Shown here piece by piece: positions 52,569-61,595 of a stretch of 64,000 nt of DNA. How positions within the stretch are numbered: the stretch's first letter is position 1; the number at the start of each line of letters is the position of its first letter. A model generated the notes under the pieces. The model had not been told where the DNA came from, did not search any database, and saw only the letters and a list, made by a program, of their open reading frames with translations. The position numbers were made by a program, and so were the translations under genes. The stretch lies in NCBI RefSeq assembly GCF_021026315.1, contig NZ_JAJNCX010000004.1, positions 284,055 through 348,054 on the forward strand, given 5' to 3'. This stretch comes from Rhizobium sp. C4 (lineage in GTDB: Bacteria; Pseudomonadota; Alphaproteobacteria; Rhizobiales; Rhizobiaceae).

Positions 52569-53531
52569 TCAGGCCTCCTTGCTCAGGCAATCCTTGAGAT
52601 TGTCGGCCAGCGACTGCAGGAGACGGGGGTAAAGGTCTGCCCCTTCCGTCAGGCTTGCGCCTTCCGGATCGAGTTCGCCGCGGAAGGTTTTCGTGCCGGC
52701 GGCGATCGTGTCCATGAGCTTCGGTTCGAATTGCGGCTCGGAGAAGATGCAGACCGCGCCGAGCGTCTTGATCTTCTTCTCGATCTCGGCAATGCGGGCC
52801 GCACCCGGCTGGACTTCCGGGCTGATCGTCACCGATCCGGTGGCGCTCAGGCCAAAGCGCTTCTCGAAATACTGATAGGCGTCGTGGAAGACGATGAAGG
52901 GCTTGCCCTTGTAGGGCGCAAGTTCGGTCGCGATCTTCGTTTCGAGCGCAGCGAGATCGGCATCCGTGCGGGCCGCATTTTCGGAATAGGCGGTCGCATG
53001 TGCCGGGTCGGCTGCCGAAAGCGTGGCGGCGATCACCTTGACGGCGGCGCGGGCATTTTCCGGGTCGAGCCAGAAATGCGGATCGGTCTCTTCCTCATGG
53101 TCGTGGTCATGGTCCGCATGGGCTGCTTCGCCTTCGTGTTCATGCGGCTCGAACGTTCCGCCCTCGCGCGGCTTGAGCGTGGCAATCGCCGGTGTTTCGA
53201 GCAGGGCAACGGACGTTGCCTTGCCGGACAGCGAGGCGAGCGGCTTTTCCATGAACTTTTCCATGTCGTGGCCGGTCCAGAAGACGACATCCGCCTTCGC
53301 AAGCGCTGCCGCGTCTGACGGCTTCATCGTATAGGTGTGCGGCGAGGCGGCACCCTTCACGATCAGGCTCGGTTCGCCGACGCCCTGCATGACGGAGGCG
53401 ACCAGAGAATGGATCGGCTTGATCGACACGACGACATGCAGGTCGTCCGCCGCAGCCGGTAGGGCGACAAGGCCTGCAGAGCCGAGAACGAGAGCCGCGG
53501 CCAGGCTGGGCATGGTCTTGCAAATGCGCAT
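52569..53531 (-). CDS. znuA: zinc ABC transporter substrate-binding protein ZnuA
   Basis: A 320-residue periplasmic zinc receptor with signal peptide (MRICKTMPSLAAALVLGSAG, cleavage near AAA-DD). Metal ligands are His in SIKPIHSLVA, ASPHTYTMKPSD, and DAYQYFEKRFG. A charged His-rich loop (EPHEHEGEAAHADHDHDHEE) is typical of ZnuA. The ATG at 53531 with GAGGT upstream is preferred to 53573, which lies in the Zur-box region. Divergent from znuC. Confidence 0.93.
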   Translation of the reverse strand: MRICKTMPSLAAALVLGSAGLVALPAAADDLHVVVSIKPIHSLVASVMQGVGEPSLIVKGAASPHTYTMKPSDAAALAKADVVFWTGHDMEKFMEKPLASLSGKATSVALLETPAIATLKPREGGTFEPHEHEGEAAHADHDHDHEEETDPHFWLDPENARAAVKVIAATLSAADPAHATAYSENAARTDADLAALETKIATELAPYKGKPFIVFHDAYQYFEKRFGLSATGSVTISPEVQPGAARIAEIEKKIKTLGAVCIFSEPQFEPKLMDTIAAGTKTFRGELDPEGASLTEGADLYPRLLQSLADNLKDCLSKEA

Positions 53532-53546
53532 CGATAACCTCAGATA

Positions 53547-53584
53547 TGTTATACTGTTACAAACTTGTGTCACGATATAACGTG
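53547..53584. promoter_or_regulatory. Zur-box-like sites between znuA and znuC
   Basis: TGTTATACTGTTACA (53547-53561) matches the alphaproteobacterial Zur box TGTTATA-N-TATAACA with two mismatches in the right arm. CACGATATAACGTG (53571-53584) is a second imperfect palindrome with a TATAAC half. Both lie in the 77-bp divergent gap, so Zur probably represses both directions when zinc is plentiful. Confidence 0.6.
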
Positions 53585-53608
53585 TGCGATAAGGCCTGAC
53601 AAGGCGGG

Positions 53609-54508
53609 ATGACGGATCGAATGTTGCATCAGGGCGATGGCGCAGAGGCGCTTGTGACGCTTCGCGGGGCAGGGGTCTTGCGCGGCGGACGCTGGCTCGT
53701 GCGCGGCGTCGACTTCTCCGTTTCTCCCGGAGAGATCGTCACGCTGATCGGACCGAACGGCTCCGGCAAATCCACCACGGCGAAGATGGCGACGGGGGTT
53801 CTCAAGCCTTCCGAAGGCGATGTCTTGCGCCGTGCGGGTCTGAGGGTCGGCTATGTGCCGCAGAAGCTTGCGATCGACTGGACCATGCCGCTGACCGTCG
53901 AACGGCTGATGACGCTGACAGGCGCGCTGCCGGCAAGGGACGTTGACGCGGCGCTTGAGGCGACAGGCGTCGCCCATATGAAGAAGGCGGAAGTCCATCA
54001 TCTGTCCGGCGGCGAGTTCCAGCGTGCGCTGCTCGCCCGCGCCATTGCCCGCAAGCCCGACCTTCTGGTTCTGGACGAGCCGGTGCAGGGTGTCGACTAT
54101 GCCGGCGAGGCGCTGCTTTACGAACTGATCGCGCGCATCCGCCGCGAAATCGGCTGCGGCATTCTCCTGATCTCGCACGATCTGCATATCGTCATGGCCG
54201 AGGCCGACACGGTGATCTGCCTGAACGGTCACGTCTGCTGCCGGGGCACACCAAAGGCGGTGAGCGAAAGCAGCGAATATCGCAATCTCTTCGGCGCGCG
54301 CGGCTCTGCGGCCATCGCCTTCTATGACCACCATCACGATCACGAACATCTGCCGGATGGGCGTGTGCTGCATGCGGACGGATCGGTGACGGATCACTGC
54401 CATCCCGACGACGGGCATCATCACGACCACGATCATCACGGCCATGACCATCATAATCATGATCATGGGCATGAGCATGGCAAGCATGCGGGGCATCGCC
54501 ATGCTTGA
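53609..54508 (+). CDS. znuC: zinc ABC transporter ATP-binding protein ZnuC with His-rich tail
   Basis: A 299-residue ATPase. Walker A GPNGSGKSTTAKM, signature HLSGGEFQRALLARAIA and Walker B LLVLDEPVQGVD are intact. The last 60 or so residues are His/Asp-rich (HHHDHDHHGHDHHNHDHGH), which may sense or buffer zinc. The ATG at 53609 is preceded by AAGGCGGG. It overlaps znuB by 8 nt. Confidence 0.93.
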   Translation: MTDRMLHQGDGAEALVTLRGAGVLRGGRWLVRGVDFSVSPGEIVTLIGPNGSGKSTTAKMATGVLKPSEGDVLRRAGLRVGYVPQKLAIDWTMPLTVERLMTLTGALPARDVDAALEATGVAHMKKAEVHHLSGGEFQRALLARAIARKPDLLVLDEPVQGVDYAGEALLYELIARIRREIGCGILLISHDLHIVMAEADTVICLNGHVCCRGTPKAVSESSEYRNLFGARGSAAIAFYDHHHDHEHLPDGRVLHADGSVTDHCHPDDGHHHDHDHHGHDHHNHDHGHEHGKHAGHRHA

Positions 54509-55349
54509 CGATTTTTTTGTTCGTGCGCTTCTTGCCGGTCTCGGGCTGGCGCTGGTGGCCGGTCCGCTCGGCTGTTTCGTCATCTGGCGGCGCATGGCCT
54601 ATTTCGGTGACACGATGGCGCATTCGGCGCTGCTGGGTGTTGCGCTGTCGCTGCTCTTCAAGGTCAATCTGACGGTTTCGGTCTTCGTTGTCGCGGCCGT
54701 CGTGTCGCTGGCGCTTCTGGCGCTGCAGCGGCGCGGTGCGCTCTCGACCGACGCGCTGCTCGGCATCCTGTCGCATTCGACGCTGGCGATCGGCCTCGTG
54801 CTTGCGGCGTTTCTGACCTGGGTCCGCTTCGACCTGATGACCTATCTTTTCGGCGACATCCTGGCGGTGGGGCCGACGGATATCGTCATGATCTGGGGCG
54901 GCGGCATCCTCGTGCTGCTGGCGCTCGCCAAGCTCTGGCGTCCGCTGATTGCGGCGACCGTCAATCCGGAACTGGCGGAAGCCGAAGGCATGCAGCCGGA
55001 GCGGACGCGGCTCTATTTCATGCTGCTGCTGGCGCTTGTCATTGCCATTGCCATCAAGGTCGTCGGCATCCTGCTGGTGACGGCGATGCTGATCATTCCG
55101 GCGGCGGCGGCGCGGCGCTTTTCCAACTCGCCGGAGGTCATGGCCGTCGTGGCTTCGCTGCTCGGCATGGTCGCGGTCGTCGGCGGGCTTTTCGGGTCGC
55201 TGCGCTTCGACACGCCCTCGGGACCGTCGATCGTCGTTGCGGCCCTCATCATCTTTCTTGTCAGCCTGCTGCCGTTTGCGCAGAGGAAGACTATCGATCA
55301 GCCGGGCCCGGGCAACCGGGGGGAAAGCCGGCGCGGAGGCATATCATGA
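54501..55349 (+). CDS. znuB: zinc ABC transporter permease ZnuB
   Basis: A 282-residue inner-membrane protein with about eight hydrophobic segments (LLAGLGLALVAGPLGCFVIW; LALVIAIAIKVVGILLVTAM). It contains GILSHSTLAIGLVLAAF and PAAAARRFSNS typical of ZnuB. I chose the ATG at 54501 within the znuC 3' end; an ATG at 54486 is possible. It overlaps zur by 4 nt. Confidence 0.92.
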   Translation: MLDDFFVRALLAGLGLALVAGPLGCFVIWRRMAYFGDTMAHSALLGVALSLLFKVNLTVSVFVVAAVVSLALLALQRRGALSTDALLGILSHSTLAIGLVLAAFLTWVRFDLMTYLFGDILAVGPTDIVMIWGGGILVLLALAKLWRPLIAATVNPELAEAEGMQPERTRLYFMLLLALVIAIAIKVVGILLVTAMLIIPAAAARRFSNSPEVMAVVASLLGMVAVVGGLFGSLRFDTPSGPSIVVAALIIFLVSLLPFAQRKTIDQPGPGNRGESRRGGIS

Positions 55350-55741
55350 GCGTTGCGGGTCTGACCAAGAACCAGGCTTTGGTGTTCGACAAGCTGACAG
55401 CCGCCGGCGGGCCGATGAGCGCCTACCAGATCCTCGACAATCTGCGCGAGGAGGGGTTTCGGGCGCCGCTGCAGGTCTATCGCGCGCTCGACAAGCTGAT
55501 TGCCGACGGCCTCGTGCACAAGCTCGAAAGCCTCAACGCCTTCGTCGCCTGCGCGCATCCGGAAGAAAAGTGCGGCAGCCATGGGCTGACGGCTTTCGCC
55601 ATCTGCAATGAATGCGGCAATGTCTTCGAATTCCATCATCACGGGCTCGAACACGACCTCGAGCATTTTCTCGGCGCGAAGGGGTTCAAGCCGGAAAAGA
55701 CGGTGGTGGAAATTCGCGGGAAATGCGCGAACTGCGCCTGA
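55346..55741 (+). CDS. zur: zinc uptake regulator Zur (Fur family)
   Basis: A 131-residue Fur-family repressor. The winged helix contains PMSAYQILDNLREEGFRAPLQVYRALDKL. Structural zinc is held by CNECG and the C-terminal CANC, with regulatory His in EFHHHGLEHDLE. Its place at the end of znuC-znuB-zur and the boxes upstream support Zur rather than Fur. Confidence 0.92.
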   Translation: MSVAGLTKNQALVFDKLTAAGGPMSAYQILDNLREEGFRAPLQVYRALDKLIADGLVHKLESLNAFVACAHPEEKCGSHGLTAFAICNECGNVFEFHHHGLEHDLEHFLGAKGFKPEKTVVEIRGKCANCA

Positions 55742-55747
55742 CCTGCC

Positions 55748-56785
55748 TCAGGGCGACAGCAAGATCTTCCCGTTCCGCGCCGCCAGCGCCGCCGGCAGTT
55801 TCTCGATCGCATTCTTCAGCGGAATGATCTCGGCCACGTCCGTCGTCCAGCGGCGGTCGACGAAGCGGGCCTGCACTTCGCCAATGACACGGATCTGTTC
55901 CTCCGGTGGGGTGTCGCGGAACCATTCGGTCAGCCAGAAGCCGGTGATCGACTTGCTCATGAAGATGAACTGGCCGAGTTCGCGGGCGCTGATGGCGCTG
56001 GAATCGAGCTTGCCGTAGATCACCCAGTTGGCGCGGTTGGGCATGGCGAAGAAGAGGTCGGCGGAGAGCTGGTTGGCGACCGCGTCGAGCATGACGCGCG
56101 GCTTTTCCTGGCGGGCGATGGCGCGGAACTGGTCGAGCACATCCGGATCGCTTTCGACGAGAACATGCGCGGCACCCAGCGCCTTCAGGGGCTCGATCAT
56201 TTCGCTGCGGCGCACGAACACGATCGGGCGATAGCCCTCGTCACGGGCCAGTGACGTCACGAGCTTGGAGACCTGGCTGGCGCCGGCCGTCAGAATGAAG
56301 CTCCTGCTCTCGGCCTTGCGGACGATCTGGAACATGGCATAGGCCGTCAACGGATTGACGATATGGCCCGCCGCATCGACATCCTGCATGTCGGGGCGCA
56401 CGGGGATGCAATTGTGCGCGGCGGTCAGTGCGTAATCCGCCCAGCTACCCGAGCCATCCATCGAGACGGAAAACGCGACGCGCTTGCCGACAAGCTTCTC
56501 GGCATATCTGCCATGGCCGGCGACGACATCGCCGACGCCCTCGAAGCCGGCGGGCAGGCCCTTGCGGCGCGGCTGGCCATATTCGCCCTTGATGAAATGG
56601 AGATCCGACGGGTTGATATTGGCGAGCCGCGTGCGGATCAGCACCTGACCCTCCTGCGGTGCGGGAACGGCAATTTCGCCATCCTCGATGAAGGGCTCCA
56701 TCGTCTCGAAGACGATGCCGGTCTGCGTTCCCGAATAGCCGTCGTGCTTCTGCAGAAGGGCATGCATGGTCTTCGGGATCGTCAT
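55748..56785 (-). CDS. zinc-binding-type medium-chain dehydrogenase/quinone oxidoreductase
   Basis: A 345-residue MDR protein. The N-terminal part has ANINPSDLHFIKGEYG, and the Rossmann part SFILTAGASQVSKLVTSLARDEG. No structural-zinc Cys cluster is seen, so it resembles quinone oxidoreductases rather than true alcohol dehydrogenases. Convergent with zur (6-bp gap); function not further assignable. Confidence 0.8.
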   Translation of the reverse strand: MTIPKTMHALLQKHDGYSGTQTGIVFETMEPFIEDGEIAVPAPQEGQVLIRTRLANINPSDLHFIKGEYGQPRRKGLPAGFEGVGDVVAGHGRYAEKLVGKRVAFSVSMDGSGSWADYALTAAHNCIPVRPDMQDVDAAGHIVNPLTAYAMFQIVRKAESRSFILTAGASQVSKLVTSLARDEGYRPIVFVRRSEMIEPLKALGAAHVLVESDPDVLDQFRAIARQEKPRVMLDAVANQLSADLFFAMPNRANWVIYGKLDSSAISARELGQFIFMSKSITGFWLTEWFRDTPPEEQIRVIGEVQARFVDRRWTTDVAEIIPLKNAIEKLPAALAARNGKILLSP

Positions 56786-56902
56786 TGCGGGGTTCCTCCA
56801 TTGCGCGGCAGCTGCGCACTCAGCGCGGACGCCGGTTCTCGTCTTTGTTCAACCATGAACCAATTTGCGGAGGTGGTCAATGTCCGAAGATTGCAACCGG
56901 TT

Positions 56903-57439
56903 TCAGGTTCCGGGGATTTCCTTCAGGCCCTTCTTGAAGCGCTTCCAGTTGCGCACATAGTTCTGCGCGGAGAGGCCGAGGCGCGCAGCGTCTCCGGCTT
57001 CCAGCGTGCGGATGGCGCGGGCCGGTGCGCCGACGATCAGCGAATTGTCGGGAAACTCCTTGCCTTCGGTCACCAGCGCATTGGCGCCGACGAGGCAGTT
57101 GTTGCCGATCTTCGCGCCGTTCAGCACCGTTGCGCCCATGCCGATCAGCGAATTGTTGCCGATCGTGCAGCCATGGATGATGGCGCTGTGGCCGATGGTG
57201 CAGTTGCTGCCGATATGGACCGGGAAACCCGGATCGGTGTGGATCATCGTGTTTTCCTGGATGTTCGAACCGTTGCCGATGGCGATCACTTCATTGTCGC
57301 CGCGCAGCGTTGCGCCGAACCAGATGCCGACGTCTTCGCCGAGCTCCACCTTGCCGATGACATGGGCGCCGGGGGCGACCCAGTATTCGCCGCTTTCAGG
57401 CGTCTTCGGGCTAATTCCGTCGAGATCGTAAAGTGGCAT
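56903..57439 (-). CDS. gamma-carbonic anhydrase-like left-handed beta-helix protein
   Basis: A 178-residue protein built of hexapeptide repeats (IWFGATLRGDNEVIAIGNGSN; IGNNSLIGMGATVL; IGNNCLVGANALV). The His of the gamma-CA metal site are in TMIHTDPG, CTIGHSAIIHGC. It may hydrate CO2, though many homologues (YrdA/PaaY type) have weak or other activity. The ATG at 57439 has GGAGGA upstream; the longer frame from 57640 crosses the divergent promoter. Confidence 0.87.
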   Translation of the reverse strand: MPLYDLDGISPKTPESGEYWVAPGAHVIGKVELGEDVGIWFGATLRGDNEVIAIGNGSNIQENTMIHTDPGFPVHIGSNCTIGHSAIIHGCTIGNNSLIGMGATVLNGAKIGNNCLVGANALVTEGKEFPDNSLIVGAPARAIRTLEAGDAARLGLSAQNYVRNWKRFKKGLKEIPGT

Positions 57440-57614
57440 ATTGTCCTCCTGCGCAAGTATAGTCCCATTTATTGGCTGGAAAGACTGGCGATTCAAGGGC
57501 CAAGTGACCATATCCGGTTGACAGAGAGCGGAGTTCCCGGCAGGTCTCATGCCATATTGACGGGCGCGCTCGACCAGGCCCTTTGCGATAACAAGAACAG
57601 GAGACGTGAACGGC

Positions 57615-58295
57615 ATGTTCGGCCTTGAGATGTCCGCCATCTATGCGCTTTTTCAGGTTGCCATGATCGACCTCGTGTTGGCTGGCGACAATGCCATCGT
57701 CATCGGCATGGCCGCTGCCGGCCTCGACAAGACGCTGCGCAGCAAGGCGATCCTGATCGGTATTCTCGCAGCCACGGTGCTGCGTATTCTCTTCGCGCTC
57801 GTGGCCACGCAGCTGCTGCAGCTGACCGGTCTTCTGCTCGCCGGCGGCATCCTGCTGCTCTGGGTCTGCTGGAAGATGTGGCAGGAGCTGCGTACCAGCG
57901 AGGCTGACCGCGAGCATAGCAGTGAAGCGCTGGACATGGCGACGGACGGCGTTCCTGATGCCGACAATCCCAATCTCGATTCCGGCCCGCGCAAGACGCT
58001 GAGGCAGGCGGTCACGCAGATCATCATCGCCGACGTCTCCATGTCGCTCGACAACGTTCTGGCTGTTGCCGGCGCCGCGCATGATCATCTCGGCGCCATG
58101 ATATTCGGCCTGTCGCTATCGGTCGTGCTGATGGGCGTTGCCTCGTCCTTCATTGCCAAGCTTCTCAACAAGCACCGCTGGATCGCCTGGCTCGGCCTGC
58201 TGGTCATCGTCTATGTGGCCATCAACATGATCTTCGACGGCACCGATGACCTCACCCATGGCGGCCTGCCGTATATTCCCTTCCTGAAGGGGTGA
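57615..58295 (+). CDS. TerC/YjbE-family integral membrane protein
   Basis: A 226-residue membrane protein with about seven hydrophobic segments. The twin motifs MIDLVLAGDNAIVIGMA and IADVSMSLDNVLAVAGA carry the paired Asp/Asn residues of TerC proteins, which are linked to metal (Mn) export or loading. The ATG at 57615 is preferred; a GTG at 57606 is too near the AGGAG. 3 nt before dusA. Confidence 0.88.
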   Translation: MFGLEMSAIYALFQVAMIDLVLAGDNAIVIGMAAAGLDKTLRSKAILIGILAATVLRILFALVATQLLQLTGLLLAGGILLLWVCWKMWQELRTSEADREHSSEALDMATDGVPDADNPNLDSGPRKTLRQAVTQIIIADVSMSLDNVLAVAGAAHDHLGAMIFGLSLSVVLMGVASSFIAKLLNKHRWIAWLGLLVIVYVAINMIFDGTDDLTHGGLPYIPFLKG

Positions 58296-58298
58296 GGC

Positions 58299-59309
58299 AT
58301 GGCCAGTTTCTACCAGGACGCCGTGGCATCGGGCGGGAAGATATTTTCGATCGCCCCGATGCTCGACTGGACGGACCGGCACTATCGCTATCTGGCGCGC
58401 CTGCTTTCCAAGCGGGCGCTGCTTTATACCGAAATGGTGGTGGCAGATGCGATCATCCATGGCGATCGCGAGCGGCTCTTGGGTTTTGATCCCTCGGAAC
58501 ATCCGGTGGCCCTGCAGCTGGGCGGTTCCGATCCGGACAAGCTGACCGAGGCGGTTCGGATTGCCAGCGATTTCGGCTATGACGAGATCAACCTCAATGT
58601 CGGCTGTCCGTCGGATCGGGTTCAGTCCGGCACGTTTGGAGCCTGCCTCATGCAGACGCCGGACGTGGTGGCTGCGGCAGTTGCGGCGATGAAGAAGGTT
58701 TCCAACGTTCCGGTGACCGTGAAATGCCGGATCGGCGTCGATGAGCAGGATCCGGAAGCGGCTCTGCCGGGCCTCGTCATTCCGGCGCTGGAGGCGGGAG
58801 CGGATGCGGTCTGGGTTCATGCCCGCAAGGCCTGGCTCAAGGGGCTGAGCCCCAAGGAGAACCGGGACATTCCGCCGCTCGACTATGAGATCGTCTATCG
58901 CCTCAAGCAGCGCTTCCCGAATGTCTTCATCGGCATCAATGGCGGCATCCAGTCGATTGAAGAGATGCAGACGCATCTGGCGCATGTCGATGGCGTCATG
59001 GTGGGCCGCGCGGCCTATCACAACACGTCCATTCTCGGCGATGTCGATGCGGAACTGTTCGGGGATGAGCGCGAACCGCTGTCACGCGAAGACATTCTGG
59101 ACGCGATGAGCGCCTATTGCGCGGCCTATGTTGCGTCAGGCGGCAAGCTTTCGACGGTCACGCGGCATATGCTGGGATTGTTTCAGGGCATGCCGGGCGC
59201 GCGGCGCTATCGGCAGGTGCTGTCGACCCATGGGCCGAAGCCGGGGGCAGGGGCCGAGGTTCTTGCCCGCGCCTTTGATGCCATGCAGCCGGCAGCGCTT
59301 GCCGGCTGA
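58299..59309 (+). CDS. dusA: tRNA-dihydrouridine(20/20a) synthase DusA
   Basis: A 336-residue FMN enzyme reducing uridines in the tRNA D-loop. It begins FSIAPMLDWTDRHYRYLARLL and has the catalytic Cys in NLNVGCPSDRVQSGTFGACLM, then VKCRIGVDEQD and VHARKAWLKGLSPKENRDIPPL, diagnostic for DusA rather than DusB or DusC. Confidence 0.93.
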   Translation: MASFYQDAVASGGKIFSIAPMLDWTDRHYRYLARLLSKRALLYTEMVVADAIIHGDRERLLGFDPSEHPVALQLGGSDPDKLTEAVRIASDFGYDEINLNVGCPSDRVQSGTFGACLMQTPDVVAAAVAAMKKVSNVPVTVKCRIGVDEQDPEAALPGLVIPALEAGADAVWVHARKAWLKGLSPKENRDIPPLDYEIVYRLKQRFPNVFIGINGGIQSIEEMQTHLAHVDGVMVGRAAYHNTSILGDVDAELFGDEREPLSREDILDAMSAYCAAYVASGGKLSTVTRHMLGLFQGMPGARRYRQVLSTHGPKPGAGAEVLARAFDAMQPAALAG

Positions 59310-59335
59310 ATTGTCGTTTTATTGAAGGTTTCGGC

Positions 59336-59788
59336 TCAATCGGCGCGGATCATTTCCGTGCCGAGCAGCAGGTCGTGGACCAAACGGCCGTGGTTGGTGA
59401 AGAGACCGGCCAGCAGGATGAGCGGCGTCAGCACGGCGTTGAGGATCCAGAACAGCACCAGATGGACGAGCGCGACCATGAAGTCGATCGGCTGGTTGTC
59501 GACGCGGCGCATTCTGAGGCCCACGGCGCGCATGCCGGGCGTTCCCTGTGCCGGGCCACCGATCGACAGGCCGAAATAGAGGCCTGCGACGACGAAGAAC
59601 AGCACCGGATAGAGATAGAAGCCAAGGCCGAAGGTCAGGACGCCGAGGAAGAACACCACGACGATTGCCGGCAGCATCAGCAATGCCACGATGACATAGT
59701 CGATGATGAAGCCGAAGATGCGCCGCGACAGCACACCCTGATAGGCGCGCCAGTCAAGCTCATAGTTGTCTTCGCGGGTCATGCTCAT
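59336..59788 (-). CDS. RDD family membrane protein
   Basis: A 150-residue protein with three hydrophobic stretches (FIIDYVIVALLMLPAIVVVF; LYPVLFFVVAGLYFGLSIGG; FMVALVHLVLFWILNAVLTPL). The Arg-Asp-Asp-like pattern is seen in SRRIFGFIIDYVI and the terminal HDLLLGTEMIRAD. Role unknown. Start at 59788 has GGAG upstream. Confidence 0.8.
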   Translation of the reverse strand: MSMTREDNYELDWRAYQGVLSRRIFGFIIDYVIVALLMLPAIVVVFFLGVLTFGLGFYLYPVLFFVVAGLYFGLSIGGPAQGTPGMRAVGLRMRRVDNQPIDFMVALVHLVLFWILNAVLTPLILLAGLFTNHGRLVHDLLLGTEMIRAD

Positions 59789-59880
59789 CGTCGTTCGTCT
59801 CCAATGCCGGAAGAAGTGCCGGCCACACCGCATATATGGTGTGGCGCCGGCCGGTCTTCAACGCGCGTTTGACGGCGTGC

Positions 59881-60894
59881 TCAGGCCTTGGCGAGAATTT
59901 TTGCAACTTCGGGGGCGAAATAGGTCAGGATTCCGTCGCAGCCTGCGCGCTTGAAACAAAGAAGCTGTTCCATCATCACCCGCTGACCGTCGATCCAGCC
60001 GTTGGCTGCGGCGGCCTTGACCATCGAATATTCGCCCGACACCTGATAGGCGAAGACGGGCAGGCCGAATTCCTGCTTCATCCGCCAGACGATATCGAGA
60101 TAGGGGAGGCCCGGCTTGACCATCAGCATGTCGGCGCCTTCCTCGACATCAAGCGCCGCGTCGCGGATCGCCTCCGTGCCGTTGGCGGGGTCGATGTAAT
60201 AGGAGTTCTTGTCGCCCTTCAGCAGACCGCCGGTGGAGATCGCCTCGCGATAGGGGCCGTAATGGCCGGAGGAGAATTTCGTCGCATAGGACATGATGCC
60301 GACATCCTGGTGGCCTGCGGCGTCGAGTGCTGCGCGGATCGCACCGATGCGGCCATCCATCATTTCCGACGGCGCGATGATGTCGGAGCCGGCATCGGCC
60401 TGGATGACGGCAGCGCGCGCTACAAGCTCGACCGTCTCGTCGTTCACGATGATGCCATCGCGCAGGATGCCGTCATGGCCATGACTGGTGAAGGGGTCGA
60501 GGGCCACATCGGTAATGACGCCGATCTCCGGCACGGCCTTCTTCACCGCAGCGGTGGCCTTGTTGATCAGGTTCTCGCGTTCGAGAATCTGCGAGCCGGT
60601 AATGTCGCGCAGGTCCATTTCGATGTTGGGGAAGGTGGCTATCGCCGGAATGCCAAGTGCCGCAGCCTCTTTCGCAGCCTCCACAAGCCTGTCGACGCTC
60701 ATGCGGTTGACGCCCGGCATGGCGGCGATCGGATCGATGATATTCGTGCCCGGCACGACGAAGACCGGCCAGATGAGGTCGTCCACCGTCAGCGAATTCT
60801 CGCGCACGAGGCGGCGGGTCCAGTCGGCCTTGCGGTTGCGGCGCATGCGGCGATGGCCGGTGATGTGGTCGACGGCGTGGGTCTTGTCGGTCAT
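59881..60894 (-). CDS. hemB: porphobilinogen synthase (delta-aminolevulinic acid dehydratase) HemB
   Basis: A 337-residue enzyme that condenses two 5-aminolevulinate molecules. Active-site lysines lie in SYATKFSSGHYGPYRE and LMVKPGLPYLDIV. The metal region reads DVALDPFTSHGHDGI, lacking the zinc Cys cluster, so it is the Mg-type enzyme. It feeds heme and the cobalamin genes of this window. The ATG at 60894 fits the family start; an earlier in-frame ATG at 61104 does not. Confidence 0.93.
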   Translation of the reverse strand: MTDKTHAVDHITGHRRMRRNRKADWTRRLVRENSLTVDDLIWPVFVVPGTNIIDPIAAMPGVNRMSVDRLVEAAKEAAALGIPAIATFPNIEMDLRDITGSQILERENLINKATAAVKKAVPEIGVITDVALDPFTSHGHDGILRDGIIVNDETVELVARAAVIQADAGSDIIAPSEMMDGRIGAIRAALDAAGHQDVGIMSYATKFSSGHYGPYREAISTGGLLKGDKNSYYIDPANGTEAIRDAALDVEEGADMLMVKPGLPYLDIVWRMKQEFGLPVFAYQVSGEYSMVKAAAANGWIDGQRVMMEQLLCFKRAGCDGILTYFAPEVAKILAKA

Positions 60895-61033
60895 GGTGGT
60901 GGTCCTTCGAACAGATGGTGCCGTGTTATCACGCAGCTTCCCGAAACGGAACGTCGAATGAACCGTTGATGGCGTGCCGAATTGACACGGGGCGGGCTGG
61001 CGGTCGGCGTATCGCTCGCATATCGTCCGGCAC

Positions 61034-61468
61034 ATGAGTGGCGATTCAAGACCGGCTGTCCGGCGCACCCTGATAGAGACGCTTTTCACCGTCTTCATGC
61101 GCATGACGGCGATAGCCTGTTTCTATTTCGGACTGCGCTACTGGGACCTGGTGCTCGGCGTCACGTCGGGCAGTAATATCCGCTTCGATGTGATGAACGT
61201 GCCGTGGCGGACGCTCTCCACCGTGCTGGCCGTCTGCTATCCGATCATCGCGCTCGGGCTCTGGATGGGGTCTGCCTGGGGCGCCGTTCTGTGGGCGGCG
61301 GTGGCGATCGGCGAGGTGCTGGCGCACACGCTCTGGGTCCATGTCTATGGGCCCGACGACCTGCTGATCGTCATGGATGTCAGCGTCGCCTGCCTCTATC
61401 TCGCCTTCCGGATCGGCCTCTATCTGGAACGGCGCGGCCGCAACCGGGTAAGGAGTGATTCACTGTAA
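61034..61468 (+). CDS. small integral membrane protein, family not identified
   Basis: A 144-residue protein with four predicted membrane segments (TVFMRMTAIACFYFGLRYW; TLSTVLAVCYPIIALGLWM; WGAVLWAAVAIGEVLAHTLW; VMDVSVACLYLAFRIGLYL) and basic termini. It lies upstream of ldtR and is common in that neighbourhood in rhizobia, suggesting an envelope link, but no function can be given. Confidence 0.75.
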   Translation: MSGDSRPAVRRTLIETLFTVFMRMTAIACFYFGLRYWDLVLGVTSGSNIRFDVMNVPWRTLSTVLAVCYPIIALGLWMGSAWGAVLWAAVAIGEVLAHTLWVHVYGPDDLLIVMDVSVACLYLAFRIGLYLERRGRNRVRSDSL

Positions 61469-61595
61469 TTCCCACTGGGCGATTAGTAACGCCCTGTTAA
61501 TGCTGCGGTTTAAGTAGAATTTTAGATGCATTCGATAGTCTCTGGTCATAGGCGGAAGAAAACAAAAGAACCGCCACAAAAACAGAGAGGCAGTC

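Noticed and set aside
51711..53318. A 535-codon forward frame across the glycosyltransferase and znuA
   Set aside because: It crosses two opposite-strand genes and their gap and shows no protein features.
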